A DNA stretch of 64,000 nt from RBG-16-49-21 sp040768125 (GCA_040768125.1 JAXGNG010000003.1:124001-188000), one strand, 5' to 3'. Shown: positions 51,860 through 61,071, numbered from the stretch's first letter. Notes: generated by a model from the sequence alone, not told the origin. Program-made: numbers and translations.

Positions 51860-52348
51860 GTGAAACGCGACCACCTGTTCAACACAGAGAAGCTTAAATA
51901 CGTGAGCGGCGATTCACCCCCCGTCGACTGCATACTCTGCGCCGTCAGGGACGGCGACCCGGCGGTGAGGAGTCTCGAGGTGGCCCGCCGGGAGGGATTC
52001 ATCGTCTCCGTGAACCTCTACCCCTTCAATCCCGGGCACCTGATGATCTTCCCCGAGCAGCACGTGGAGAGCCCGAGGGAGCTTTCCGACGCCGAGGCCC
52101 TGGCGATGCACCGTATCCTCAGCGAGACGCTGTCGCTCCTGGAGGCTGAATTCATGCCCGACGGCTTCAACGTGGGGTACAACCTCGGCCGCTTCAGCGG
52201 GGCGAGCGTGTCGCACCTTCACCTCCACGTGGTTCCCCGTTACGGGAACGAGGTGGGGTTCCTTGACGTCCTCGCCGGGACGCGCCTCGTGGTGGTGGAC
52301 CCCGCGGACGCGCGGGACAGGCTGCGAAGGCGCTTCGAGGGAAAATAG
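51860..52348 (+). CDS. HIT-family hydrolase
   Basis: 162 residues. The histidine triad HLHLHVVPR is at ~125-133, preceded by GYNLGRFSGASVSHL. NLYPFNPGHLMIFPEQHV is the substrate-binding N-terminal half. DCILCAV near 24-30 hints at a zinc site, as in Ap4A phosphorylase-like HIT proteins. It probably cleaves dinucleoside polyphosphates. Confidence 0.9.
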   Translation: MKRDHLFNTEKLKYVSGDSPPVDCILCAVRDGDPAVRSLEVARREGFIVSVNLYPFNPGHLMIFPEQHVESPRELSDAEALAMHRILSETLSLLEAEFMPDGFNVGYNLGRFSGASVSHLHLHVVPRYGNEVGFLDVLAGTRLVVVDPADARDRLRRRFEGK

Positions 52349-52364
52349 GGGGACGTCGCGCGGC

Positions 52365-52559
52365 TCATCGGGCCGCCCGTTCCGCCGCCTTCAGCTCCTC
52401 CATCTCGCCTTCCGTGAGGTTTACCAGGAAGGCTTCGCCGCACATGGGACAGGCGCCCCGGTTGTCGCCCACGATCAGGGCTTCAAGCTTCAGCTCGAGC
52501 CTGGATCCGCAGAGGAGACAGGTGAAGTCGGATGCCTTCATCGGCGGGACTTTGAACAT
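52365..52559 (-). CDS. small zinc-ribbon protein
   Basis: 64 residues with CLLCGSRLELK and CPMCGEAFLV giving two CxxC knuckles 23 residues apart, and an acidic helix at the end (LTEGEMEELKAAERAAR). GGAGG seven bases before ATG 52559 supports the start; the longer frame is antisense to the neighbouring gene. No function known. Confidence 0.7.
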   Translation of the reverse strand: MFKVPPMKASDFTCLLCGSRLELKLEALIVGDNRGACPMCGEAFLVNLTEGEMEELKAAERAAR

Positions 52560-52656
52560 GGCGTTCCTCCATGAGCAGTGCATATTCAATCTGTGCAATT
52601 CAACGGCGGCGCGCCAGGATTTCAACAATATTAATCTTTTTTTCAGGCGGTTTCCA

Positions 52657-53373
52657 ATGATGCGAACTATCGCCTTCGCCGCGGCGCTCCTCTCCCTGGC
52701 GGCCTTTCCACCGGCGGGCCGCGCCGCAGGCGAAGGGCTCACGGCAACGCGCATACTCGGTGTTCCCCTCGATCCCGGCGTCCTGAACCATGTCCTGGTA
52801 AGCCCCTACGGCGCGGCGGGGATATCCTTCCCCTGGGGGCAGCTCAACTTCACGGGGAGACCGGAAACCAACGTGAGGTTCGCCGGCGGCGCCGGGGTCA
52901 GGGTAGCCTATCCCCTGGTCTGGTTCGGCGGGGTCATCGGCGGCTTCGAGTACATGGCCCGGCCGGTTTCGAAGACGAACCGCTATCCCGGGCTGCGGGT
53001 CACGGAGACGCGCGACCTGCGACTCGTCTCCATGCTCCTGGGGTGGCGCCAGTACGCCTGGTGCTTTTACTACGGCACGGGCGTTTTCGCCGGGGTAGCG
53101 GCGGGGCCCTGGCGCACCCGCCTCGTGGTGAACGGTACCGCGGTCAATTTCGGCCCCCTTGCGCCCTCACGGAACGATCCGGGCGGCTTCACCCTCGGGC
53201 TCTACACCGAGATCGGCGTCATGGTTCCCCTTTCGGATCGCGTCACCCTTGACGTGACGGCCCAGCTCCAGGGCCATCTGGTAAAAACGAAGATGGTGGG
53301 GAACCCCTTCGGAGGGAGCGGCTGCCGTCCCATGGCCCTCCTCTTCATCGCCGGGGTCACCTTCAGGACGTGA
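52657..53373 (+). CDS. predicted outer-membrane protein, unknown function
   Basis: 238 residues with a signal peptide (MMRTIAFAAALLSLAAFPPAG RAAG). The mature part alternates aromatic and polar residues with Gly-rich turns (VRVAYPLVWFGGVIGGFEYM, YAWCFYYGTGVFAGV) and ends ALLFIAGVTFRT, consistent with a beta-barrel whose last residue is not aromatic. Not recognised at family level. Divergent from the zinc-ribbon gene. Confidence 0.55.
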   Translation: MMRTIAFAAALLSLAAFPPAGRAAGEGLTATRILGVPLDPGVLNHVLVSPYGAAGISFPWGQLNFTGRPETNVRFAGGAGVRVAYPLVWFGGVIGGFEYMARPVSKTNRYPGLRVTETRDLRLVSMLLGWRQYAWCFYYGTGVFAGVAAGPWRTRLVVNGTAVNFGPLAPSRNDPGGFTLGLYTEIGVMVPLSDRVTLDVTAQLQGHLVKTKMVGNPFGGSGCRPMALLFIAGVTFRT

Positions 53374-53699
53374 GGGGGCGTCTTCCTCAGGGGAACCGGT
53401 ACCCCACCGTACCCTTCACCGTACGTCTTCCCATGACAATGACCGGCGATTGTCCCGGGAAATGCAGCTATCTGGATTCACTTCGCGGTATGGAGTAAAG
53501 TCCCAGCTGGCCGCGCGGTTGACAGAAAAAAATTCTGGAATGTGCGGATTGTAACATGATTATGCTTGACGAAAATTAGCTATGACTAATTTAGTTGATT
53601 AAAACTAACAATATAAAGTCTTCTTTCACCTGGGCGTGCCGTGATTGACCGGGGGCTGACGGCGCCACGGGAGGAAGTGAAAAACCAATGGAGAGTACC
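53374..53699. other. intergenic region upstream of the TonB-type cluster
   Basis: 326 bases without a gene. It contains TTGACA (53519-53524), TTGACG (53566-53571), and two adjacent inverted repeats at 53573-53608 described separately. Confidence 0.5.
53573..53608 (+). promoter_or_regulatory. two adjacent AT-rich inverted repeats, DtxR/Fur-like operator candidate
   Basis: AAATTAG-ctatga-CTAATTT (53573-53592) is followed at once by TTAGTT-gattaa-AACTAA (53591-53608). Both have the TTAGT/ACTAA-like halves of metalloregulator sites (DtxR/IdeR type) and overlap a possible promoter. Downstream genes encode metal-uptake-like proteins. Confidence 0.5.
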
Positions 53700-54650
53700 A
53701 TGAGAACACACGCACCATCACACGTACGGGCTTCCATGATTGCCGCCTGCGCCGCGGCCATGGCGGCATTGTTCGCGGCGGCACCGGTTTCCGCCTTCCA
53801 TCCCCTGATCACCGATGACGCGGGAACGCGGGGGAGGGGAAACGCTGAGATCGAGCTTGCGATCCAGCACGAGCATGACGCGTACCGCTCCTTCGACCGC
53901 ACCGTCGATAGCATCATAGAGGGTATATGGGGGAGGGTGAGCTACCGTGACGATGTCAACCAGGCCGGGGTATGCGTCTGCTACGGTATCATCGATTCCC
54001 TTGACGTTGCCGTGGGCATTCCCTACCTGCACGTCCGCACGAAGGAGCGGCGCAGCGTCTACGCCCCCGGTCCCCTCCAGGGCCTGGCCTACCGGTCGAC
54101 CTCCACGGCCACCGGGGCGGGTGACCTCGCCATCGCGTTCAAGTGGATGTTCTTCGAGCTGAACGGCCTCTCCCTGGCGCTCAAGCCGGGCTCGACCTTT
54201 CCCATCGGGAACGAGGACCAGGGGTTCGGCACCGGAAGGATAAGCCCCTACCTCTACTTCATCCTGAGCCATGAGACGGAATGGGTTCTTACGCACCTGA
54301 ACCTCGGTTATATTCGCAATGAGAACAACCAGTACAGGCACGAAGACCTCTGGCATGCCTCCCTGGCCTTCGAGTTCCGGGCCGTGAAGGAATACCTGCG
54401 TTTCGTGGTGAACGGCGGCCTCGAGAGGTGCCCGAACAAGTGCTCCCGGGTCCAGAACGCCTTCGTCCTCGGCGGCGTCGTGGTATCCCCGACGAGGGAT
54501 TTCGATATCGATCTCGGGTTCAAGTACAGCATCGCCCTCCCCGGTATGGAATCGCCGGGACCCGATCTGACCGCCATGGGGGGGCTCACGTTCCGTTTCA
54601 GTCCCGGGGCGCCGGCGGCTCCGTCAACGGAGGAAAGGAAACAGGGGTAA
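53700..54650 (+). CDS. outer-membrane transporter-like protein (MetA-pathway/phenol-degradation barrel family)
   Basis: 316 residues with a signal peptide ending near VSAFHPLITDD. The mature start HPLITDDAGTRGRGNAEIEL is typical of the PF13557-type barrel family, annotated only as putative transporter. Strand-rich sequence continues to GGLTFRFSPGAPAAP. ATG 53700 follows GGAGAG; ATG 53688 is in frame. It lies downstream of the double palindrome and converges on the DUF4198 gene. Confidence 0.7.
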   Translation: MRTHAPSHVRASMIAACAAAMAALFAAAPVSAFHPLITDDAGTRGRGNAEIELAIQHEHDAYRSFDRTVDSIIEGIWGRVSYRDDVNQAGVCVCYGIIDSLDVAVGIPYLHVRTKERRSVYAPGPLQGLAYRSTSTATGAGDLAIAFKWMFFELNGLSLALKPGSTFPIGNEDQGFGTGRISPYLYFILSHETEWVLTHLNLGYIRNENNQYRHEDLWHASLAFEFRAVKEYLRFVVNGGLERCPNKCSRVQNAFVLGGVVVSPTRDFDIDLGFKYSIALPGMESPGPDLTAMGGLTFRFSPGAPAAPSTEERKQG

Positions 54651-54715
54651 CGAAGGGCCGCCGGCCCGCGTCGTCTTCAGTGCGGACCGGCGGGAGCCCA
54701 TGCTTCGCTTTAACG

Positions 54716-55504
54716 TTATCGTGTCTGGAAGGTGAGCGTTGCGGCGTACGCCTTTTCGTCGTAGAGCCGGGTGTCCGCCGGTTTCTCGGTGACGGCGGTC
54801 CGGATGAGCCATTTGCCGGATTTGCTGATAGGAATCTCCGCGCGGCCCTGCACGTCGGTTTTTACGGTAACGGCGAAGACGTTTTCCTTCCTGGAGTAGC
54901 CATCATAGGTCGCCTTGACTTCCACCTCCGCGGGCCTTCCCTTGAACAGCACCCTGACGGGAAGCGCGTCGCCCCTGTCGAGCGTGCCGGGGTCCCTGAG
55001 CGGCACGATTTCAAGCTCGTGGCCCACCACGCGGGAAAAAGCGGCGCCCCCCGGCGCGTCCACGGTTATGACTGCCTTGCAGAATTTCCCGCTGTTGATC
55101 CCCCTGAGGGCCCCCGCCGCCTGGGCCTTGTTCTTCCCCTCGACATACCCCGCCGTGGTCTTGACCCAGCAGGTCCACCGCTTGCCTGATACGGCCAGGT
55201 AGGACCCCGGCTGCGACAGGGGGGCGGCGCTCCGGTACGCGCCGTTTTCCCCGGGAACGAGCCGGACCATGGCCCCACCGGGGGACAGGAGGTAACTCGG
55301 CGCCATCCGTTCGCGGGGAACGGTTTCGTTATGGGACGAGGGGAAATCGTGGCCCCAGGCGAAGGTGCATACCGCGGCTGAATTATTCTTTACGGTGAAA
55401 TCCTTCATTTCCAGCCACATGTCATGGGCGCTGATGCCGGCCGGAACGGCCAGGGCGAAAAGAAGCGTGGTGATGAATGCGATGAAAGCCTGTTTTGTTT
55501 TCAT
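54716..55504 (-). CDS. DUF4198 (NikM-like) exported protein
   Basis: 262 residues: signal peptide (ending GISAHDMWLE), the HDMWLE motif typical of DUF4198, a metal-binding His retained at the mature N terminus, and a C-terminal beta domain (YDGYSRKENVFAVTVKTDVQ). DUF4198 proteins are often coded beside nickel/cobalt uptake or TonB receptors. ATG 55504 follows GAAGGA. It is downstream of the TonB-dependent receptor on the same strand. Confidence 0.75.
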   Translation of the reverse strand: MKTKQAFIAFITTLLFALAVPAGISAHDMWLEMKDFTVKNNSAAVCTFAWGHDFPSSHNETVPRERMAPSYLLSPGGAMVRLVPGENGAYRSAAPLSQPGSYLAVSGKRWTCWVKTTAGYVEGKNKAQAAGALRGINSGKFCKAVITVDAPGGAAFSRVVGHELEIVPLRDPGTLDRGDALPVRVLFKGRPAEVEVKATYDGYSRKENVFAVTVKTDVQGRAEIPISKSGKWLIRTAVTEKPADTRLYDEKAYAATLTFQTR

Positions 55505-55569
55505 GATATTTCCTTCAGTATGGTAATGATGCTTCATGCGGACCGCGCATGAAGGGGATTGTTTGGATT

Positions 55570-55610
55570 GACCGCCCCGGTGCCGGTGGAAAAGAGGCCC
55601 CGGGGCGGTC
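55570..55610 (-). terminator. intercistronic hairpin after the TonB receptor gene
   Basis: GACCGCCCCGG (55570-55580) and CCGGGGCGGTC (55600-55610) form an 11-bp stem. It lies between the receptor stop and the DUF4198 start, with no T-run, so it may protect or attenuate rather than terminate. Confidence 0.4.
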
Positions 55611-55625
55611 GTCCCGTGAATCCTG

Positions 55626-57902
55626 TTACAACTTCATGCTGACCGAGCCGTAAAACGACCGGGGCGCGCCGGGCGCCCAGATGGTATAGTTGCCGGCGTA
55701 TCCCGCGTAGTGTTCGTTCAGGATGTTTTTCGCGTCAAACCTGAACACGATGGGCGCCTCGCTGGCCGTCAGGGTATAGGTCAGGTAGAGGTCGAATAGG
55801 TTGTAGCCGCCGTAGGTGGGTCCCGCTTCTCCCAGCCCCAGCCCGTATGTGCTGTTGAGATAGTACAGCCCCATGGCGCGGGACCAGGTCCGGGTCCCGT
55901 ACGAGTCTGTGTATTGACGGCCCACGAAGGTCCAGCCCACGCCGCCTCCCAGGTTGATCGGCGTGCTCCATATGACCTCGACGCCGCCCTGGAATTCGGG
56001 GATGTTCGGCAGCGGCGATCCCTTGGTCAGGACGTTGCCGACGCTGACGTAACTGGTCGCGGCGTTCGTGCCGAACCAGGGGACCTCGCGCACCCTGCTC
56101 CTCATCCAGGTGAAGGTGCCGTCCACCTCGAGGTACTTCAGGGGCATGATCTTTGCCGTGGCCTCGACGCCCCAGCGCCGGGTTGTGCCGATATTGGTGT
56201 AGAAGCCGGACCCCGCGGGTTCTTCCCTGGCCTCGTCGGTCACGTCGATCATGTACCCCGTCACGTCGACCCACAGGTATTTCTCGTAGGTGGCGGTGAG
56301 GCCCCCCTCGTACTGCCATATCTTCGCCGGCTCCAGGTGCTGCCATGTCTGGTAGAGGGTAGTGTCGGGGGGCATCACGAAGCCGTTGCTGACGTTCGCC
56401 CTGAACCGGAGCACGTCCTTCACGAGGTCCGAAATGAAGCCGAACTTCGGGGTCACCGCGCTGTAATCGCCGGGGCCGATGACCTGGTGCCTCTCCTGCA
56501 CCTTCATCCATTGCTTGAGGGGATCGGTGATGTTCAGGGCCTCCTGGAGGTACATCTTGTTCCTGAATTCGCCGGCGAAGAGGTCCGCGCGGAGTCCCAC
56601 GACGGGCGAGAAGTACTGGTGCAGGGTCCACTCGCTTTCCAGGAAGAGGCCGTGCGTCTGGAAGCGGGAATACTTTTTCCCCGTGATGGAGAGGCGCGTC
56701 CGGTTCTGGGTGCCGAACTGCCTGAAGACCGTGTCGTCGCTGCAGTATTCGTAGCCGACGATGCCCTTCATCCGGATTTCCTCGTAGATCGGCACGTCCA
56801 GGTTCAGGCTGGCGCCGGCGCCGTACTTCCCGATCCGGTAGCCCCGCTCGTACTGGGCGCCCGATCCGAACTTGGCGAAGCGGGTCCAGTTCGTCTGGAG
56901 GCCGAACCCCCAGGCGAGGATCTTGGCGTACTCGTTCACCACGTAGTTGATGTCAAGGCGCTCCGTGAACTGCCGGCGGTCGCCCCCGTCGTCCTGGGCG
57001 ACGTCAAGGGGATCCAGGGGCATGTTCAGGGGGTTGAACATCTGCTGCTTGTACGCCCACTTCCTCACGCCCCACTGGGCGCGGGACATGTACCCCGGGG
57101 CGTCCCAGGCGTGTCCGTGCCCCCTGAGGGACAGGGAGATTTCGAGGTCCTTCGCGGGCCGGTAGGTGAACCGCGTGGACCCGTTCCCGTAGAGCTGCCG
57201 GGAATTGTCCTGGAAGCCGTCGGTGCGGTAGAACTGGACCGCCGTGTTGTTCCAGAGGGTGTCGCTGATGACCGATTTCCCCAGGGCGGCCTGGACGTCC
57301 ACGGTGTTCCATGACCCGTATTTCGCGTGGGTGTTGACGTAGTCGCCCCCTTTCCGGGTCATGTACACGATGGTGCCGCCGCGGGAGAAATTCCCGTACA
57401 GGGCCGACGAGGGGCCCTTGTACACGAGAACGCGGTCCAGCTCCATGGGGATCAGGACGTTGGGGTCCGCGTATCCGCCTCCGTGGCCGTAGTATTCGTT
57501 CAGGGGAATGCCGTCAAGGTAGACCCCCATGTCGCCGCCGTGAACCCCCGACTGGAAGCCACGGATGGTAATGGCGTTCGACACGCCCCCCTGGTCATAC
57601 TCGTGCATCTTGACCCCGGGGACCTCCTTGATGATGTCGGCGGTCTTCGAGATGCCCCTCTTTTCAATGTCCTTTGAGTCCACGATGTTGATGGTGAAGG
57701 GAGACTTCTTTATGAACTGCTCTCCTTTCACGACCACTTCCCTCAGGGTGACGTCTTTCGTTTCCTCTCCGCCTTCGGATGTCGCTTCCTGCCGGTCGGC
57801 CGGCCGTTCCGCGGGACGGTCTTCCTCCTGGGCGGCAAGATACGACGCGGGAATCGCGACGAGCATCGCCAGTGAGAGCGCGCGAATGAGAAATGCCTTC
57901 AT
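55626..57902 (-). CDS. TonB-dependent outer-membrane receptor
   Basis: 758 residues. Signal peptide, a short extension, a TonB-box-like start (DVTLREVVVKG), plug domain (INIVDSKDIEKRGISKTADI; VPGVKMHEYDQGG; ITIRGFQSGVHGGDMGVYLD; VLVYKGPSSALYGNFSRGG) and a 22-strand barrel ending GAPRSFYGSVSMKL. Ligand cannot be read from sequence; the adjacent DUF4198 protein and private ExbBD/TonB set suggest a metal or metal chelate. AAGGAGG precedes ATG 57902. Confidence 0.9.
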   Translation of the reverse strand: MKAFLIRALSLAMLVAIPASYLAAQEEDRPAERPADRQEATSEGGEETKDVTLREVVVKGEQFIKKSPFTINIVDSKDIEKRGISKTADIIKEVPGVKMHEYDQGGVSNAITIRGFQSGVHGGDMGVYLDGIPLNEYYGHGGGYADPNVLIPMELDRVLVYKGPSSALYGNFSRGGTIVYMTRKGGDYVNTHAKYGSWNTVDVQAALGKSVISDTLWNNTAVQFYRTDGFQDNSRQLYGNGSTRFTYRPAKDLEISLSLRGHGHAWDAPGYMSRAQWGVRKWAYKQQMFNPLNMPLDPLDVAQDDGGDRRQFTERLDINYVVNEYAKILAWGFGLQTNWTRFAKFGSGAQYERGYRIGKYGAGASLNLDVPIYEEIRMKGIVGYEYCSDDTVFRQFGTQNRTRLSITGKKYSRFQTHGLFLESEWTLHQYFSPVVGLRADLFAGEFRNKMYLQEALNITDPLKQWMKVQERHQVIGPGDYSAVTPKFGFISDLVKDVLRFRANVSNGFVMPPDTTLYQTWQHLEPAKIWQYEGGLTATYEKYLWVDVTGYMIDVTDEAREEPAGSGFYTNIGTTRRWGVEATAKIMPLKYLEVDGTFTWMRSRVREVPWFGTNAATSYVSVGNVLTKGSPLPNIPEFQGGVEVIWSTPINLGGGVGWTFVGRQYTDSYGTRTWSRAMGLYYLNSTYGLGLGEAGPTYGGYNLFDLYLTYTLTASEAPIVFRFDAKNILNEHYAGYAGNYTIWAPGAPRSFYGSVSMKL

Positions 57903-57930
57903 GAGATCCTCCTTGCGTTATGGCAGTTGA

Positions 57931-58003
57931 TAACACCATTTGTTTATTTGTAACACGGTATATGGTACATACTTTTTGTCAATTATTATGCATCTAGTAA
58001 CAC
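57931..58003. repeat. three TAACAC repeats in the receptor/exbB divergent region
   Basis: TAACAC occurs at 57931, 57951 and 57998 (plus strand), the first two exactly 20 bases apart, about two helical turns. TTGACA for the receptor lies at 57977-57982 on the minus strand among them. They may be operator half-sites. Confidence 0.35.
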
Positions 58004-58030
58004 AAAAAAACAATAAGTAGCAAAATATTT

Positions 58031-58058
58031 TTGACAAATAGCGCCGCGATACTCTACT
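58031..58058 (+). promoter_or_regulatory. exbB: putative exbB promoter
   Basis: TTGACA (58031-58036) and TCTACT (58053-58058), 16-bp spacer, 35 bases before the exbB start. The -10 match is weak. Confidence 0.4.
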
Positions 58059-58092
58059 GTCCGGGAGATCCCTGTAAGGAGATGGCCGGATA

Positions 58093-58716
58093 ATGATTAT
58101 TGTTGATTATGGCGAAACCTTCATTTTCATATCCCTGGGCGTGGCCAGTATCATCGCCCTGGGGGTTATACTCGACCGCTACTTCTATTTGCGGCCCCGC
58201 GCCGGCAGGCGGTCCGCGGGGGTGTGTCGTGCCGTCCTCGAGGCCATACGGGCCTCGGACCTGGAGCGCGTGAAAAGCATTTCCTCCGGGGAGGATTCCA
58301 TATACGCCCGCTTCGCCGGGTACTGCATGAACAGGATCGAGGAGCGGAAATCGGGCCTCGACGAGATGATGGCATCGCGCATGCTGGAGGAGGAGGCGCA
58401 CATGGAGAAGCGACTGCCCGTGCTAAACACCCTGGGCAACAACGCGCCTTTCATCGGGCTCCTGGGAACGGTGCTGGGGGTCATCAAGGCCTTCCACGGG
58501 CTGGGGACCCTGGGCAATACCGGCGCCGAGGTGGTGATGCGCGGCATATCCACGGCGCTCCTGGCCACGGCGGCCGGCCTGTTCATCGCGGTGCCGGTGG
58601 TCATGTTCAACAACTATTTCACGGCGCGCATACAGGAGGTCATGAAGAACCTGCTCATCATTTCGAAGGAGATGAGCGCACTGGCCCTGATGGCGCACCG
58701 GAAGAAAGGGAGGTAG
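58093..58716 (+). CDS. exbB: ExbB/TolQ-type proton channel subunit
   Basis: 207 residues with three membrane helices. The MotA/TolQ/ExbB signature NNAPFIGLLGTVLGVIKAFH and the third helix region STALLATAAGLFIAVPVVMF are present. It uses the proton gradient with ExbD to energise TonB. It opens an operon with exbD (7-base gap) and tonB. Confidence 0.9.
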   Translation: MIIVDYGETFIFISLGVASIIALGVILDRYFYLRPRAGRRSAGVCRAVLEAIRASDLERVKSISSGEDSIYARFAGYCMNRIEERKSGLDEMMASRMLEEEAHMEKRLPVLNTLGNNAPFIGLLGTVLGVIKAFHGLGTLGNTGAEVVMRGISTALLATAAGLFIAVPVVMFNNYFTARIQEVMKNLLIISKEMSALALMAHRKKGR

Positions 58717-58723
58717 GTGTTCC

Positions 58724-59125
58724 ATGGCGCATGACACTCAAAATAACAAGAGCCTCATCGGCAACATCAACATCACCCCCATGGTGGACATCCTCCTGGT
58801 GCTGCTGGTCATTTTCATGGTGACGGCCAACTTTTTGAAGAAGGACGCCGTCAACATCAGCCTTCCCGCGGCCGCGGCCGTGGACCCCAACGTGGCACGC
58901 TCCCTCCAGGTGGCCCTGGCCCGCGACGGGAAGATCTACCTGGAGGGCGTGGAGACCACGGAGGAAAACGTCATGGCGCGGCTCTCCCGGGACGCGAAGT
59001 TCCGCCCCAACATGCGGGTCACGCTCTCGGCGGACGAGACCCTTGCCTACCGCTCCATCGCCAGGACCATCGGTATAATCAAGAAGGCCGGCGTGTCCAG
59101 GATCGCCCTTTCGGTCAAGCGGTAG
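58724..59125 (+). CDS. exbD: ExbD/TolR-type subunit
   Basis: 133 residues: one membrane helix with the essential Asp in NITPMVDILLVLLVIFMV (~14-31) and a periplasmic domain (VALARDGKIYLEG; LAYRSIARTIGIIKKAGVSR). It partners ExbB and TonB. Confidence 0.9.
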   Translation: MAHDTQNNKSLIGNINITPMVDILLVLLVIFMVTANFLKKDAVNISLPAAAAVDPNVARSLQVALARDGKIYLEGVETTEENVMARLSRDAKFRPNMRVTLSADETLAYRSIARTIGIIKKAGVSRIALSVKR

Positions 59126-59155
59126 GTGCGCCATGAACCGGGGGGCCACAGCGCG

Positions 59156-59797
59156 ATGAAAAAAATGACGCGCCGCATCGGATCGTACCTGGCCGCGCGT
59201 GATCGCTTCACGCTCTGCCTTGCCATATCGCTCATCCTGCACGGCTCCGGCTACGCGGCCTACGTCTGCGCCACGAGGCCCTGGGAGGGGGACTCCTTCC
59301 AGGAGGTGGAGATCGAGCAGGTGGACGCCGAATTCCTGGACATTCCCCCCGAGCTGGTCCGTTTCGAGCGGGGCGAATCGAACCCGGCCCCGGTGGAAAA
59401 AAAGGAGTGGGTCGAGGGAACGTCTACAAAGGGCGCGGATCCCGACGACGAGGGGGAGGACCGCGTGTCGGGGACGGGCACCGACCCCGACGGCTACTAT
59501 TTCTCCATCGGCGCCGACCGACTTCCCGAGCCGATCGTCGATTTTGACCTGAACCAGTACTTTCCCCGGGAGGCCCGGACCGCCCTGATCAGGCGCAGGA
59601 CGGTCATGGTCATGGTGAAAATAGACGAGCGCGGGCTTCTCCAGGGATACGAGGTGCTGTCGGAACCGAGCGGGCTCGGCTTCGAGGAGGCGGCCGTGAA
59701 GGTGGTGAAGCGAATGCGGTTCAGGCCGGGGCGAAAAGACGGGAAGGCGGTACGGATGCTCTGCAGGCTTCCCATTACCTTCGAACTGACCAACTGA
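59156..59797 (+). CDS. tonB: TonB-like energy transducer
   Basis: 213 residues. An N-terminal helix near LCLAISLILHGSGYAAYVC anchors it, then an acidic linker (FERGESNPAPVEKKEWVEG, DPDDEGEDRVSGTG) in place of the usual Pro-rich one, and a C-terminal TonB domain (VMVKIDERGLLQGYEVLSEP; EEAAVKVVKRMRFRPG). It transfers energy from ExbBD to the receptor. Start 59156 removes a 10-residue extension that begins with GTG. Confidence 0.85.
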   Translation: MKKMTRRIGSYLAARDRFTLCLAISLILHGSGYAAYVCATRPWEGDSFQEVEIEQVDAEFLDIPPELVRFERGESNPAPVEKKEWVEGTSTKGADPDDEGEDRVSGTGTDPDGYYFSIGADRLPEPIVDFDLNQYFPREARTALIRRRTVMVMVKIDERGLLQGYEVLSEPSGLGFEEAAVKVVKRMRFRPGRKDGKAVRMLCRLPITFELTN

Positions 59798-59957
59798 TGC
59801 TTCCCGCCCGGGGGAGTAACGGCGCTGCGTGGCCCCCCGCGGCGGCGCTCGTCGGGAAATTGGACCGGCCCGGTGAATCTGCTTGACATTCCCCCGCACT
59901 ATGGGCGACACTATGCTCCACGGGAAGCCTTCCCGGGGGGTGCGGGTTCCGCGGTGC

Positions 59958-60977
59958 ATGAAGAATCCAGGGGACACATACGCAAGGATCAACAACATCT
60001 GCCTGGTGATACTGGCCGGCGTGGCCGTCACCGTGGCGCTGATCTACACCCGCGCGATTCTCGTTCCCTTCGTCATTTCGTTTTTCATCTATGCCGTGGT
60101 GGCGCCCGCCATACGCTGGCTCCACGTGACATGCCGGTTCCCACGGGTCCTGGCCATACTGACCACGGTCACGGTGTTCATCCTTTCCTTCACCGTGCTC
60201 GTCATATTCATCTCCTCCTCGCTCATGGATTTTTTCAAGGACGCGCAGCTGTACCGGAGCCGCATCCTTGAATTTATCGCCGGGGTGGAGCGGTTCATCG
60301 ACTCCCAGGACCTGATCAGCGCACGGATCGACGCGTTGACCGTCGAGAACGCCCTGAAGAGCCTTCCCCTGTTCAGCATGGCGAAGAACATCACCAACGC
60401 CCTGGTCTCGTTTTTCGCCAACACACTCCTCATCATGGTCTTCGTGCTGTTCATGCTGGTGGGAGAGGGGGTGTCGTATCAAAAGATCCCCTCCGGATTC
60501 GTCGGGGAGATCCGGAACAACATTTCCCGGTATATCGGCACGAAATTCATCACCTCGGTTTCGACCGGTGCGATCGTCTTCATCATCCTGGCGGCCTTCG
60601 GGGTCGAACTGGCGTTTCTTTTCGGCGTCATCACCGTCCTGCTGAATTTCATCCCCAACATCGGCTCCATCATCGCCACGTTTCTCCCGGTGCCGATAAT
60701 TCTCCTGCAGTTCGGCGCCGGGTGGCAGCTCTGGGTCATCTTCCCCCTGCTCATGGCGACCCAGTTCACCATCGGCAACATCGTGGAGCCGAAGCTCATG
60801 GGCCAGAGCATGGGCCTTCATCCCATCGCGATCCTTCTTTTCCTCATGTTCTGGGGCCTGGTCTGGGGCGTCCCGGGGATGTTCCTGGCGGTCCCCATCA
60901 CGTCGATCGTGAAGATCGTCCTGGGCAGGATCGACACCACGGCGCCCCTGGCGGACCTTCTCGAGGGAAAGGTCTGA
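59958..60977 (+). CDS. AI-2E-family (PerM-like) transporter
   Basis: 339 residues with about eight membrane helices and the family's typical ending: FLPVPIILLQFGAGWQLW, IGNIVEPKLMGQSMGLHPIA and WGLVWGVPGMFLAVPITSIV. Despite the family name, members export varied compounds or ions. ATG 59958 starts a reasonable N terminus; an upstream ATG at 59913 is possible. Independent of the TonB operon (160-base gap). Confidence 0.85.
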   Translation: MKNPGDTYARINNICLVILAGVAVTVALIYTRAILVPFVISFFIYAVVAPAIRWLHVTCRFPRVLAILTTVTVFILSFTVLVIFISSSLMDFFKDAQLYRSRILEFIAGVERFIDSQDLISARIDALTVENALKSLPLFSMAKNITNALVSFFANTLLIMVFVLFMLVGEGVSYQKIPSGFVGEIRNNISRYIGTKFITSVSTGAIVFIILAAFGVELAFLFGVITVLLNFIPNIGSIIATFLPVPIILLQFGAGWQLWVIFPLLMATQFTIGNIVEPKLMGQSMGLHPIAILLFLMFWGLVWGVPGMFLAVPITSIVKIVLGRIDTTAPLADLLEGKV

Positions 60978-61042
60978 CCCCGACCCCGCCTGTTCCAGCC
61001 GCGTTCAGTCCCTGGTTATATATGCGTGATACGGAAAAATCA

Positions 61043-61071
61043 TTGACGAATCTTGAGTAAATAAGTATATT
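61043..61071 (+). promoter_or_regulatory. promoter of the ferredoxin gene
   Basis: TTGACG (61043-61048) and TATATT (61066-61071), exactly 17 bp apart, each one mismatch from consensus. Imperfect inverted GTATA/TATAC halves flank 61065-61088, covering the start site. Confidence 0.65.

Noticed and set aside
55914..57314. 466-residue plus-strand open frame
   Set aside because: Antisense to the TonB-dependent receptor, which has complete plug and barrel motifs.
59775..60821. 348-residue minus-strand open frame
   Set aside because: Antisense to the AI-2E-family gene; composition is dominated by His, Asp and Arg, typical of shadow frames.
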